64,000 nucleotides of DNA, taken from the NCBI GenBank assembly GCA_025363275.1, contig JANYEE010000260.1, positions 1 to 64,000 of the forward strand, read 5' to 3'. Origin of the DNA: Burkholderiales bacterium (GTDB lineage Bacteria > Pseudomonadota > Gammaproteobacteria > Burkholderiales > Burkholderiaceae_C). Both the position numbers and the translations under genes were made by a program. Below are positions 29,456-39,757 of the stretch, in pieces (within the stretch, counting starts at the first letter, position 1; every line of letters begins with the position of its first letter). The notes beneath the pieces were generated by a model. It saw only the letters and a list, made by a program, of their open reading frames with translations. It was not told where the DNA came from and did no database searches.

Positions 29456-31584
29456 AAAATTTGAATTACATGGGTGTTACAAATATGCTTAACCGGGTAT
29501 TCATCTCCATTGCCCTTGGCGTATTGCCAATTTGTGTTTTTGCACAAAATGCTATCGAGGCAGTTACTGGCTCAGTTCAGGGCGGCGCCGAGGTTGTGAG
29601 AATTGACTTGTCCAGGGCGCTCCCTGCTTTACCTACGAGTTTTGCGATTCAGTCTCCTGCTCGCATTGCGTTAGATTTCCCCGGTGTTTCGAACACAATG
29701 GGTCGAAGTAGCATCGATGTGAACCAGGGCAACCTGAAGTCCATTAGTGTGGTTCAGGCGGCAGACAGGACTAGGGTCGTACTGAATCTCAAACAGCCGG
29801 CGTCTTATCGGACAGAGATTCAAGGTAAATCCCTGATGGTTTTTCTGGATCAAGTTACTACTGCGGTGGCAAGTGTAGCGCCACCAGCAGTGTTTGCTGA
29901 GAACCGGAGTCGAGATTCCGCACCACTCAAAGACTTGGACTTTCGCCGGTCTACCGACGGCTCAGGGCGTGTCGTAGTCACGCTACCCAATAACCAAGTC
30001 GGCGTAGACATACGCCAACAGGGTCAAACTCTAATCGTCGAGTTTATGAAGTCAACGTTGCCCGAAGGACTGCGACGTAGACTTGACGTAGCTGACTTTG
30101 GTACACCGATCAAAACGGTAACCACTAGCCAATCGGGCGACCGTGTACGTATGGTGATTGAGCCAAGTGGCCTTTGGGAGCACAGTGCTTACCAAAGCGA
30201 CGAGCAATTTGTTGTTGAGGTTAAAGAGATCAAAGTAGACCCACGAAAGCTGACTCAGGGAGCGGGCTACAACGGACAAAAGTTGTCCTTAAATTTCCAA
30301 AACATAGAGGTCCGGTCGCTGCTTCAGGTGATTGCCGACTTTACTAATTTCAATATTGTCACTTCGGATTCTGTTGTGGGGTCAGTGACTTTGCGGTTGC
30401 AAGATGTACCTTGGGATCAGGCTTTGGATATTATTTTGCAGGCAAAAGGGCTGGGTCTGCGAAAGTCTGGGAATGTACTTTGGGTAGCACCAAAGGACGA
30501 AATTGCTGCGAAAGAGAAGCTGGATCTGGAATCTGTGGCTACCGTGCAGGGATTAGAAGCCGTCAGAACACAGTCTTTCCAAATAAATTATGCAAAAGCA
30601 TCGGAGATTGCAGGGCAGTTAACAGCCGGCGGCAGCGGTGCTGGATCCGGCGCGAGAATCTTAAGTGCTCGCGGTAGCGTGATCTCGGAGCCTCGCACGA
30701 ATCAGTTGTTCGTAACAGATATTCCAAGCAAATTGGAGCAAGTGCAGCAACTGATCGTGAAGCTGGATATCGCCGTGCGTCAAGTGTTGATAGAGGCGCG
30801 TATCGTAGAGGCTAGTGATACTTTCGGTAAATCGCTTGGAGTCAAACTTGGCGGTACTGATCTTCGGGCCCAGAAAGGTGGTGATGGCGGTTACCAGTTG
30901 AATGGTAATGATAGGGTGGCATTTGGAACGAGCTACGGCAATGCGATTGCCTCGAGCGGCGCCGGGGGTGCAGTTGACACTTCTGGTTCGTTTGTGAATC
31001 TGCCTGCTGTCGGACAGGGCGCGTACAACCCTGCGACCTTTGCGCTGTCTATCTTTAATGCTGGCGCTAACCGATTTTTGAACTTGGAAATCTCGGCGTT
31101 AGAGGCAGATGGCAAAGGTAAAGTCGTGTCGAGTCCGCGCGTTGTGACCGCGGATCAAGTAAAAGCACTCATTGAGCAAGGCACGGAGCTGCCGTATCAA
31201 GTAGCCTCGGCTAGTGGTGCTACATCTATCGCTTTTCGAAAGGCGAATTTAAAGCTGGAAGTTACTCCGCAAATTACCCCTGAGGGCAATATTATTTTGG
31301 ACCTCGACGTGACGAAAGATTCAGTCGGGCAATCGACAGCCGCAGGCTTTGCAATCAATACAAAACATGTGAAAACTCAAGTATTGGTCGAAAACGGTGG
31401 AACGGTTGTTATAGGAGGTATTTTCGAGGAAACGACCAGTGATAATGAAACGAAGGTGCCTTTCTTAGGGGACTTGCCCGGCATAGGCAATCTTTTCAAA
31501 AGCAAAGGAAGAGTTTCCAATAAACAGGAAATGCTGATATTCATTACTCCCAAAATGATCGCCGATCGTTTGGGCGCCCGTTAG
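29452..31584 (+). CDS. pilQ: Type IV pilus secretin PilQ
   Basis: AMIN domain plus secretin; VRQVLIEARIVEAS, VVIGGIFEE. Confidence 0.96.
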   Translation: MKNLNYMGVTNMLNRVFISIALGVLPICVFAQNAIEAVTGSVQGGAEVVRIDLSRALPALPTSFAIQSPARIALDFPGVSNTMGRSSIDVNQGNLKSISVVQAADRTRVVLNLKQPASYRTEIQGKSLMVFLDQVTTAVASVAPPAVFAENRSRDSAPLKDLDFRRSTDGSGRVVVTLPNNQVGVDIRQQGQTLIVEFMKSTLPEGLRRRLDVADFGTPIKTVTTSQSGDRVRMVIEPSGLWEHSAYQSDEQFVVEVKEIKVDPRKLTQGAGYNGQKLSLNFQNIEVRSLLQVIADFTNFNIVTSDSVVGSVTLRLQDVPWDQALDIILQAKGLGLRKSGNVLWVAPKDEIAAKEKLDLESVATVQGLEAVRTQSFQINYAKASEIAGQLTAGGSGAGSGARILSARGSVISEPRTNQLFVTDIPSKLEQVQQLIVKLDIAVRQVLIEARIVEASDTFGKSLGVKLGGTDLRAQKGGDGGYQLNGNDRVAFGTSYGNAIASSGAGGAVDTSGSFVNLPAVGQGAYNPATFALSIFNAGANRFLNLEISALEADGKGKVVSSPRVVTADQVKALIEQGTELPYQVASASGATSIAFRKANLKLEVTPQITPEGNIILDLDVTKDSVGQSTAAGFAINTKHVKTQVLVENGGTVVIGGIFEETTSDNETKVPFLGDLPGIGNLFKSKGRVSNKQEMLIFITPKMIADRLGAR

Positions 31585-31615
31585 TCAGTTCGACTAGACA
31601 ACCACGAGTAAGACT

Positions 31616-34033
31616 ATGCGTCCTCTTCAAACATCAATTTCAATTTGCCTGATGGCATTACTCTCTGCTTGTGGCGGTGGTGGCGGAAATGCCAGCGCGC
31701 CAAATGGAACAACAGACGGAACCACTGGTAAGACGATTGCCACCCGCGTCTCAGTTGTCTTACAAAATGCATCGGGTGTTGCCGTCCAATCTGTTCCCGC
31801 GTCTGGCGGAGGACAGCTAGTTGCTACCTTGGTTGACTCAAATGGAGTAGCACTGGGTAGCCAAACACTCAAAATATCTGAAACGTCATCAAGTTTTTTA
31901 TCTTTTCCAAACGGCTCTACTGTTACCACTGACGGCCGGGGTGTTGCTAGGGTCCAAGTTAACCGCAAATCTAGATTTGCGTTTGGAAACGGTGCAGTTA
32001 CTCTTCAATTCGACGCGCCGACTTGCTCCACTTCTGCTGGCAACAACTGCTATGGTTCCAGTTTAGTAACAACTGATTTTCGTAGTAGCCCCCCAGCTTT
32101 GACTCTCAGTTTGTTAGACGCGGGTGTTCCTACCGACACCGTTTCTACTGCGGGCGTAACCGTCAAAGCAACTTTACTTTTTGAGGATGGGACTGCGGTT
32201 GGCAAGCAAACCATTGATTTTGCTGGAGATCTACTCAAGATCAATTTCGCTGATGGTGCCAATTCAGCACTTACAGATATCAATGGAACTGCGACTAATA
32301 AGATAGCCAAAGCTAATGCATCGGCAAGTGGTGCCAGTCGTCTTAACGCTTCTGCAACGATCACAGGTACGGATAGCAATAACGTTCTGAGCACTACAGT
32401 CGTCACAGCAACGCCGTTAGACTTCAGTTTGGGGAAAGCTACCGGCGCAGCAGCGCTGACTCTGTCAAATTTGGATGTCGGAATTTCTAGTCTGCCTGCT
32501 TACGGTACTAGATCGATCACAGTGCAGGCTAACCTGGGAGGTGTCGTATCCCCTACACCAGTGAATGTTACTTTCTCTAGTAACTGCGGGCAAATATCGC
32601 CAAAAACGATTGCTTCCAATGCTGCAGGTATTGCCACTGTAAGTTTCTCCGCTACCGATGTGGTCGGCACTGCCCCTAGTACGCTCGGTTGCAGTGGAAA
32701 ATCAGTGGAGATTTCGGCAAGCGCTGTTGGGGCGGATGTAGTACGAAAATCCTTGTCAGTGCTGGCGACTCCGGAAGGTAGCTTCGGTTTGGCTTTTATA
32801 GTACCTGCGGATGCTACGAAGTCGCGGATTTATCTTGCAAATGCCGGTGGTCCCACGCAGACAACTATCCAGTTTCTGTTGACCAACGCGCAGGGAGAGG
32901 CTGTTCCATCGCGTGACATAAGGCTCACATTGAAGTCAACGAATACTGGAATTCCTAAGGCCACTTTTGGTTCTGCGGGAAACGTTGATCCGTTTGTATT
33001 GACAACAGATTCGACAGGAAAAGTTTCTCTAGCTGTGTACTCAGGAACTGTTCCAACAAGCGTGATGATTAACGCTGCATTAGTCTCAAATACATCCATT
33101 CAGACGGACTCGGCTGTCGTTGCTATAGCATCCGGTCGTCCCAGTCAGTCGAGTCTTAGTTTATCTCTAGGCAAATTTGCTATTCGTGGCTACGACTTTG
33201 ATGGCGAGGAAACCACCGTTACATTGTCGATGGCGGATCGACAGGGAAATCCCGTGCCAGACGGAACTGCGATTAATTTCGTAACTGAGGGCGGATTGAT
33301 GGTTCCAGCAACCTGTGTAACTGGGGCGGTGCCAGGCGATTCTAGGTGCAGCGTTAAGATTCGTAGCCAGGGAGTCCGACCTGCTGATGGGCGAGTTTCC
33401 ATCCTTGCTTATGCATCCGGAGAAGAGGATTTTGTTGATACAAACTTCAACAACGTCTACGATTGCGGTGAACCATTTACAGATTTGGGTACTGCTTTCC
33501 GGGCTAATTCTGCAACGAATAGCGGCGTGCCTGCCGGCGGCGCTTATGTTAGCGGAGCGTTTGTAGTACCGCGGAGCGCATCAGTGTCGGCCTGCGCGAC
33601 CGGAACAACACCTAGCCCAACAGCTGGTGATGGGGTTTGGGGCTCAGCGGATGTCAGACAACAAACAGTCATTGTTTTCTCTACCGACGATGTAAAAGCA
33701 TCAGGTGCGTCGTGGGTGAGTGGGCCATCAACCCAATGGACCGGTAATGTCACTACGCAGTTGTCGGTTACTGTGTCTGATCTCAACAACAACAGTGTCC
33801 CAACCGGCTCCACAATCGCAGCCTCTGCGATTGACGCCACACCGAAGACACCGACGGATGGTGCAGCATTTGGTACCTGTACGTTGGTCGGGGTGTCAAA
33901 CGATTCTGTTCCAAACAGTCTGGGGCCCTTGCAACTTGACGTTTCCTTGAAAGATTGCGTGTCCGGTGACCAAGTGAAGCTCACAGTGACGACGCCATAC
34001 CTGACTAAATCTTTTGTGTTCACAGCTCCCTGA
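31616..34033 (+). CDS. Large Ig-like (Big-1/invasin-type) repeat lipoprotein
   Basis: Lipobox LLSACGGGGG; repeated Ig-like modules (ATLVDSNGVALGSQTLKIS, TLSMADRQGNPVPDGTAINFVTEGG). Confidence 0.75.
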   Translation: MRPLQTSISICLMALLSACGGGGGNASAPNGTTDGTTGKTIATRVSVVLQNASGVAVQSVPASGGGQLVATLVDSNGVALGSQTLKISETSSSFLSFPNGSTVTTDGRGVARVQVNRKSRFAFGNGAVTLQFDAPTCSTSAGNNCYGSSLVTTDFRSSPPALTLSLLDAGVPTDTVSTAGVTVKATLLFEDGTAVGKQTIDFAGDLLKINFADGANSALTDINGTATNKIAKANASASGASRLNASATITGTDSNNVLSTTVVTATPLDFSLGKATGAAALTLSNLDVGISSLPAYGTRSITVQANLGGVVSPTPVNVTFSSNCGQISPKTIASNAAGIATVSFSATDVVGTAPSTLGCSGKSVEISASAVGADVVRKSLSVLATPEGSFGLAFIVPADATKSRIYLANAGGPTQTTIQFLLTNAQGEAVPSRDIRLTLKSTNTGIPKATFGSAGNVDPFVLTTDSTGKVSLAVYSGTVPTSVMINAALVSNTSIQTDSAVVAIASGRPSQSSLSLSLGKFAIRGYDFDGEETTVTLSMADRQGNPVPDGTAINFVTEGGLMVPATCVTGAVPGDSRCSVKIRSQGVRPADGRVSILAYASGEEDFVDTNFNNVYDCGEPFTDLGTAFRANSATNSGVPAGGAYVSGAFVVPRSASVSACATGTTPSPTAGDGVWGSADVRQQTVIVFSTDDVKASGASWVSGPSTQWTGNVTTQLSVTVSDLNNNSVPTGSTIAASAIDATPKTPTDGAAFGTCTLVGVSNDSVPNSLGPLQLDVSLKDCVSGDQVKLTVTTPYLTKSFVFTAP

Positions 34034-34052
34034 CCAATTTACCTGAGTTATT

Positions 34053-34577
34053 TTGATTGGTCTAATCGGCCTCCCGGGTTCTGGCAAATCCACTGTCGGT
34101 CGTCAATTGGCTCGTCGGCTTCAACTCCCCTTTTATGACTCCGACCGAGTCATAGAAGAGCGGTTGGGGTGCTCTATCAGAGACTTCTTCGCCCTTGAGG
34201 GCGAAGAGCGTTTTCGGGACGTAGAGACGTCCGTTATAGACGAGCTCACTCAGATTCCAAATGCTGTGCTCTCTACTGGGGGCGGGGCGGTACTTCAATC
34301 CATGAACCGGAGTAATTTGCGTTCACGCGGGCATGTGATTTATTTGAAATCTGCGCCGGAGGAATTAGCCCGTAGGCTCAAACACGATATCCATCGCCCC
34401 TTGCTACAAGTCGATGATCCATTGAAGCGAATGCGTGACTTGTTTGCTGTGCGTGATCCGCTCTACCGCGAGACAGCGCACTTCATCATCGAAACTGGGC
34501 GACCGTCGGTTGCCACACTGGTCAATATGATTGTGATGCAATTGGAGTTGGCAGGCGTTGTTACGGCCCAGCCTTAG
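34053..34577 (+). CDS. aroK: Shikimate kinase
   Basis: [33 protein letters not shown] start. Confidence 0.95.
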   Translation: MIGLIGLPGSGKSTVGRQLARRLQLPFYDSDRVIEERLGCSIRDFFALEGEERFRDVETSVIDELTQIPNAVLSTGGGAVLQSMNRSNLRSRGHVIYLKSAPEELARRLKHDIHRPLLQVDDPLKRMRDLFAVRDPLYRETAHFIIETGRPSVATLVNMIVMQLELAGVVTAQP

Positions 34578-34606
34578 CCCAAGCGCATCCCATAAACTCC
34601 GGGGTT

Positions 34607-35716
34607 ATGCAATCCACTTTTCCCCCACAACGCGTCGATATTGACCTCGGTGACCGCAGCTATCCGATATGGGTGGGTACGGCACTGATCGACAACCCAG
34701 AAATATTGGCAGGTATCCCGAAGGGCAGCGCTGCCATGGTGGTTACCAATGCGACTGTGCAACCACTCTACGCACAAGAGCTATTGCACTGCCTGCGTGG
34801 ACTTTACCGCCAAGTGCATTTGGTAACGCTGCCCGATGGTGAAGAGTTCAAGACTTGGCAAACTCTCAATCTCATTTTTGACGCGCTACTAACAAAGCAG
34901 TGCGATCGCAAAACGGTGCTGTTTGCCCTGGGTGGTGGGGTTGTGGGTGATATGACTGGGTTCGCAGCAGCCAGCTACATGCGCGGTGTGCCCTTTGTGC
35001 AGGTTCCAACCACGCTGCTGTCGCAAGTAGATTCTTCCGTTGGAGGTAAGACCGGTATTAATCATCCCCTGGGCAAAAATATGGTTGGCGCTTTCTACCA
35101 GCCCCATCTGGTGCTGTGCGACTTGAAGACGCTGAGCACTTTACCGTCCCGTGAACTAAGCGCTGGTCTGGCTGAAGTCATCAAATATGGGCCGATTGCT
35201 GATCTTGCATTCCTGGGTTGGATCGAGGCCAATATCGATGCTTTGATAAAACGTGACGTCACTACATTGACCCACGCGGTGAAGCGGAGTTGTGAAATCA
35301 AAGCCTGGGTTGTGAGTCAGGACGAACGGGAGTCAGGCGTACGGGCCATTCTCAATTTCGGTCACACCTTTGGCCACGCGATTGAAGCCGGTATGGGCTA
35401 CGGCAACTGGCTGCATGGCGAAGCGGTGGGCTGCGGCATGGTGATGGCTGCACGTTTGTCTTTAGCTCTGGGCATGATGGACGCGGCTTATCTAGAGCGT
35501 CTTACCCGTCTGATCGCCAAGGCGGGTTTGCCTGTCATCGCTCCGATTCTGGACAAAGACGACAACGCAGGCCGCTATCTGGAATTAATGCGGGTTGACA
35601 AAAAAGCCGAGGCTGGCGAAATCCGTTTTGTCGTGATCGATGGCAAAGGCAATGCGACCCTTCAAACGGCGCCGGATGCGCTAGTGCGCCAAGTCATCGC
35701 TGAGAGTTGTGTTTGA
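34607..35716 (+). CDS. aroB: 3-dehydroquinate synthase
   Basis: [47 protein letters not shown]. Confidence 0.97.
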   Translation: MQSTFPPQRVDIDLGDRSYPIWVGTALIDNPEILAGIPKGSAAMVVTNATVQPLYAQELLHCLRGLYRQVHLVTLPDGEEFKTWQTLNLIFDALLTKQCDRKTVLFALGGGVVGDMTGFAAASYMRGVPFVQVPTTLLSQVDSSVGGKTGINHPLGKNMVGAFYQPHLVLCDLKTLSTLPSRELSAGLAEVIKYGPIADLAFLGWIEANIDALIKRDVTTLTHAVKRSCEIKAWVVSQDERESGVRAILNFGHTFGHAIEAGMGYGNWLHGEAVGCGMVMAARLSLALGMMDAAYLERLTRLIAKAGLPVIAPILDKDDNAGRYLELMRVDKKAEAGEIRFVVIDGKGNATLQTAPDALVRQVIAESCV

Positions 35717-35717
35717 T

Positions 35718-35775
35718 TTGCTATCAATTAAATAGCTGATTACGCAATTTCTACCTGGGCCACAGCCCCTTTTGA
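35718..35775 (+). repeat. Dispersed element A, copy 3 (aroB-dgt intergenic)
   Basis: TTGCTATCAATTAAATAGCTGATTACGCAATTTCTACCTGGGCCACAGCCCCTTTTGA. Confidence 0.85.
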
Positions 35776-36950
35776 TGCCTATGTTGCTTGCTCCTTATGC
35801 CTGTACCACCGACCAGTCGCGCGGCCGCCGAATCCCCGAACCCGATGCACCTACCCGCACGCCTTACCAGCGCGATCGAGATCGCATCGTGCATTCCACC
35901 GCGTTTCGCAGGCTGGTGTACAAGACCCAAGTTTTTCTCAACCACGAAGGCGACCTGTTTCGTACGCGGCTGACGCATTCCCTGGAAGTGGCCCAACTCG
36001 GCCGTTCCATCGCGCGCTCTTTGCGTCTGGATGAAGATTTGGTGGAAGCTATCGCCCTGGCACATGACCTGGGGCACACTCCGTTCGGCCATGCCGGACA
36101 AGACGCTCTCAACGATTGCATGCAGGCGTTTGGTGGCTTTGAGCACAACCTACAAAGTCTGCGCGTGGTGGACCAACTCGAAGAGCGCTACCCCCACTAC
36201 GACGGTCTCAATCTTACGTTTGAGACCCGCGAAGGTATCTTGAAGCACTGCTCAGAAACCCATGCGCGAGAGCTGGAGGTGCAAGAACCAGGAGGGGTAG
36301 GGCGCCGCTTCCTGGACCACGCACGGCCCAGCCTGGAAGCGCAACTCTGCAATCTGGCGGATGAGATCGCCTATAACGCCCACGATGTTGACGACGGCCT
36401 ACGGTCTGGCCTGATTACTTGGGAGCAACTGCAGGCGGTTCCCTTGTTCTCGCGTTTTCTGAACATCGCTGTGGCTGAGTTTCCCGAGTTGGCTCGACCG
36501 CAAAACCAGCGACGCTGGATATACGATGTCATCCGCCGCATGCTGAGCGCACAGGTATACGACGTGATCGAAACTAGCAGCGCGGCCATCGTGGTCGCAA
36601 CTCCACAGTGTGTGGATGACGTACGCCGCACCGCGCCGCTGATTCGTTTCAGTGACAGCATGCGCCATGACTCATCGGTTTTGAAACGTTTTTTATTCCA
36701 AAACCTGTACCGCCACCCTCAGGTCATACAGACTACCGGACAGGCCAAGCAGGTGATTGCCGACCTCTTCAAAGCCTACATGGGTGTACCGTCTGAATTG
36801 CCTGCAGCTTTCACCGCGCGCACCTTCAATGGCCTCACGGTCGATACTACCAAGCTTGCGCGTGTGGTGGCCGACTACATTGCCGGCATGACTGATCGCT
36901 TCGCGTCCCGCGAGCACGAGCGGCTCACGGGCCAGCGATTGCTGGCTTAG
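35775..36950 (+). CDS. dGTP triphosphohydrolase-like (HD domain)
   Basis: RDRIVHSTAFRRLVYKTQVF, ALAHDLGHTPFGHAG. Confidence 0.93.
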   Translation: MPMLLAPYACTTDQSRGRRIPEPDAPTRTPYQRDRDRIVHSTAFRRLVYKTQVFLNHEGDLFRTRLTHSLEVAQLGRSIARSLRLDEDLVEAIALAHDLGHTPFGHAGQDALNDCMQAFGGFEHNLQSLRVVDQLEERYPHYDGLNLTFETREGILKHCSETHARELEVQEPGGVGRRFLDHARPSLEAQLCNLADEIAYNAHDVDDGLRSGLITWEQLQAVPLFSRFLNIAVAEFPELARPQNQRRWIYDVIRRMLSAQVYDVIETSSAAIVVATPQCVDDVRRTAPLIRFSDSMRHDSSVLKRFLFQNLYRHPQVIQTTGQAKQVIADLFKAYMGVPSELPAAFTARTFNGLTVDTTKLARVVADYIAGMTDRFASREHERLTGQRLLA

Positions 36951-37004
36951 TGGCACTTGAGATCGATAAAATCAGGCCATCAAAAACTGACGTGCCCTAC
37001 TACC

Positions 37005-37664
37005 GTGAGCTTCCTCAATCAACTCAAATTACAAGCCCATGCGTTGCAAACCCAAAAGGTGCACAACGCGGACGAGATCGTTGTCAATGCCCAGGCTACT
37101 GAGCTGGCCTGCAAGACCGTGTGGCATTACCTCAATGAGCTATGCAAGCACCTCAACGTGCTGGCCCCTGCCGCGCCCGAATTTGCGCTGGACAAGAACG
37201 CTGTTTGGCCTCCGATGAAGCTGGTGGACTTCCGGCTGGATGCGCGCAAAAAAATGCTGCGTGACCAGGAGGTGGTCGATACAATTTCTGTCGGCTGGCA
37301 CATCTTGCCTTTGCACGGAGAGCCCCGCTTGGCCACGGTCGACGTGGACTTTGTGCCAGAGCTGGAGCGGGTGATGAAAAACCTGTCGGTCGGTGGCGTG
37401 AAGTTTGAGCGCAAGGACGTGGTGCAGCCAGACAAAAAGCCCAAACGCCTTATCCGCTTTGAATGCATGACCCAGGCTCGCGGTTTTGTGACCATCACCG
37501 CGGACCACGACAACGCCCAGCTTAACTTCCGCCTAGCCAATACCTCAGGCTTTGGAGTCAAGAATGTGACCTGGCCCGCAGAGCGGATGCAATCCGAGTT
37601 CTTGGATGAATTGGCCAAACTCATCGTGGCCCAACCCAACCGCTTTGTTGTCGAACCCGCGTGA
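37005..37664 (+). CDS. Conserved hypothetical protein
   Basis: Open frame MSFLNQLKLQAHALQTQ..., overlapping the DUF1415 gene by 4 nt. Confidence 0.7.
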   Translation: MSFLNQLKLQAHALQTQKVHNADEIVVNAQATELACKTVWHYLNELCKHLNVLAPAAPEFALDKNAVWPPMKLVDFRLDARKKMLRDQEVVDTISVGWHILPLHGEPRLATVDVDFVPELERVMKNLSVGGVKFERKDVVQPDKKPKRLIRFECMTQARGFVTITADHDNAQLNFRLANTSGFGVKNVTWPAERMQSEFLDELAKLIVAQPNRFVVEPA

Positions 37665-38254
37665 TGGATGACGCTGCGGTTGTTACGTTCACGGTCCAAT
37701 GGCTGGAGCGGGCGGTCATCGGTTTGAACCTATGCCCCTTCGCCAAAGGCGTGCATGTCAAGGGCCAGATCCATTACGTGGTCACCACCGCCAGCACCCA
37801 TGCCGATCTGCTTGAATCTCTCAAAAATGAGCTCAATGGGCTGCAGGCCCAGGAATCTATTGCCCGGGACACTACACTTTTAATAGCGCCCGTGGCGTTC
37901 CCGGATTTTCTGGACTTTCATGATTTCCTGCCTGACTGCGATCGGCTGCTGCGCCGCATGAAGCTTAATGGCGTTTTTCAGATTGCCAGCTTCCATCCGC
38001 AGTTCCAGTTTGCCGATACGGCGCCTGAGGACATCGCCAATTACACCAACCGCGCTCCGTTTCCCATCCTGCACCTTCTGCGTGAAGAAAGCATTGACCG
38101 GGCTGTAGAGGCTTTTCCCGAGCCCGATGCTATTTTCGAGAAGAATATGCAAACGCTGCGAGACCTGGGTATCGACGGCTGGAACGCACTGGGCGTGCAA
38201 GCCCCAACGGGCGTGGGTGACATGCTCCCGCATGGCGAGAAGAAGGTTCTATGA
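37661..38254 (+). CDS. DUF1415 family protein; contains an in-frame copy of the dispersed repeat
   Basis: WLERAVIGLNLCPFAKGV ... IASFHPQFQFADTAPEDIANYTNRAPFPILHLLREESI. Confidence 0.88.
   Translation: MMDDAAVVTFTVQWLERAVIGLNLCPFAKGVHVKGQIHYVVTTASTHADLLESLKNELNGLQAQESIARDTTLLIAPVAFPDFLDFHDFLPDCDRLLRRMKLNGVFQIASFHPQFQFADTAPEDIANYTNRAPFPILHLLREESIDRAVEAFPEPDAIFEKNMQTLRDLGIDGWNALGVQAPTGVGDMLPHGEKKVL
37832..37889 (-). repeat. Dispersed element A, copy 4 (inside the DUF1415 CDS)
   Basis: Minus strand GCGCTATTAAAAGTGTAGTGTCCCGGGCAATAGATTCCTGGGCCTGCAGCCC; conserved blocks in exact register. Confidence 0.6.
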
Positions 38255-39159
38255 AATCACCGACGGGCAAAGCGCCCAAACCTGGCCTACAAGTATCGCC
38301 CTTAGCCGATGAAATCCGCCCTGGCCAATCGCTGGAGCTGCTCAAAGAGCTGCACATCCTCACCCGCGAAGGCAAGCTCAACCAGGACTCCCGGCGCAAA
38401 CTTAAGCAGGTCTACCATCTGGTGCAATTCATAGAAAAGCTGCTCAATGAGTTGCCCGCGCCAGCCAGCGGCACATTGACTTTGGCCGACCACGGCGCCG
38501 GTAAGTCCTATCTCGGTTTCATCCTTTACGATTTGTATTTCAAAGCGTTACAGCACAGCCATATCTACGGCGTGGAAACGCGCGCCGAGCTCGTCACCAA
38601 ATCGCGCGAACTGGCCAAGCACCTGGGCTTCGAGCGCATGTCGTTCTTGAACCTGAGCGTCGCCGATTCAGCCGACTCCAAGGCCATGCCTGCGCAGGTG
38701 GATGTGATCACCGCATTGCACGCCTGTGACACGGCCACCGACGACGCCATTGCCTTTGGCTTGCAAAAAGGTGCTCAGGCTATGGTGTTAGTGCCCTGCT
38801 GCCAGGCCGAAATTGCCCGTAGCCTCAACGCCAACAAGGCTCTGTCTTTGGGCCGCACACCGCTGGCCGAACTGTGGCGTCATCCGTTGCATACCCGTGA
38901 GGTGGGTAGCCAGCTCACCAACGTATTGCGCTGCCTGTACCTGGAGGCCTGGGGCTACCACGTGACGGTAACTGAGCTGGTGGGCTGGGAGCACAGCATG
39001 AAAAACGAGCTGATTCTGGCCCGCCACACTGGCCGCCAGTCCAGTCAACCCAAGCGGGCCGCGGCCCAGCGCTTGCGGGCTTTGTTACAAGAATTTGGCT
39101 TGTCGGAGCTGCTTAACACGCGCTTTACCTTGCCACATGACAACGAAACCTTAGACTGA
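38251..39159 (+). CDS. SAM-dependent methyltransferase-like protein
   Basis: LADHGAGKSYLGFILYD, VDVITALHACDTATDDAI. Confidence 0.8.
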   Translation: MKSPTGKAPKPGLQVSPLADEIRPGQSLELLKELHILTREGKLNQDSRRKLKQVYHLVQFIEKLLNELPAPASGTLTLADHGAGKSYLGFILYDLYFKALQHSHIYGVETRAELVTKSRELAKHLGFERMSFLNLSVADSADSKAMPAQVDVITALHACDTATDDAIAFGLQKGAQAMVLVPCCQAEIARSLNANKALSLGRTPLAELWRHPLHTREVGSQLTNVLRCLYLEAWGYHVTVTELVGWEHSMKNELILARHTGRQSSQPKRAAAQRLRALLQEFGLSELLNTRFTLPHDNETLD

Positions 39160-39209
39160 TACGTTTAAGAGGCAGGGGTTAGCATGCCCACAAATTTATG
39201 GAGTTAGCA

Positions 39210-39692
39210 ATGCAACGATTTTTGAGTTTGACTCTGTCTGCGGCTTTGGTTGCCACATTGGCCGCCTGCGCCAGCAGCAACCCCGACGTGATTTCACGCA
39301 GCGACGCACAGCGCATGTCTCTGGTCCAGGACGGTACGGTGCTCACGGTTCGCCCTGTCGTCGTTGACGGCAGCCAGTCCGGCGTGGGTGCAGCTGTTGG
39401 CGGCGTAGTGGGCGCCATTGGCGGCTATGGTGGCAGCGGTGTGAACCGAGAAGCACAAGTGCTAGGCGTCCTTGCGGGTGTAGCCGGTGCCGCGGCGGGC
39501 AACGCCATTGAGCGCATGAGTACCAAGGAAGATGCGCTGGAAATTTTGGTGCAACTTAAATCCGGTGATCGCCGCGCGATTGTTCAAGCCAAGGGCACTG
39601 AAAACTTCAATCCAGGTGACCCCGTCATCATCGTGACTACCGGTGGCAAGGTGCGTGTTTCCAAAGCGCCTCCTATCATCCGGGCGCAATAA
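39210..39692 (+). CDS. SlyB-like glycine-zipper outer-membrane lipoprotein
   Basis: Lipobox LAACASSN; Gly-zipper GVGAAVGGVVGAIGGYGG. Confidence 0.85.
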   Translation: MQRFLSLTLSAALVATLAACASSNPDVISRSDAQRMSLVQDGTVLTVRPVVVDGSQSGVGAAVGGVVGAIGGYGGSGVNREAQVLGVLAGVAGAAAGNAIERMSTKEDALEILVQLKSGDRRAIVQAKGTENFNPGDPVIIVTTGGKVRVSKAPPIIRAQ

Positions 39693-39708
39693 CTAGCTCC
39701 CAGCGTCT

Positions 39709-39739
39709 AAAAGCCGGTACCGCGAGGCTCCGGCTTTTC
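39709..39739 (+). terminator. Rho-independent terminator
   Basis: AAAAGCCGG ... CCGGCTTTT stem. Confidence 0.7.
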
Positions 39740-39757
39740 TACTGCCCTTAAGGGGTA

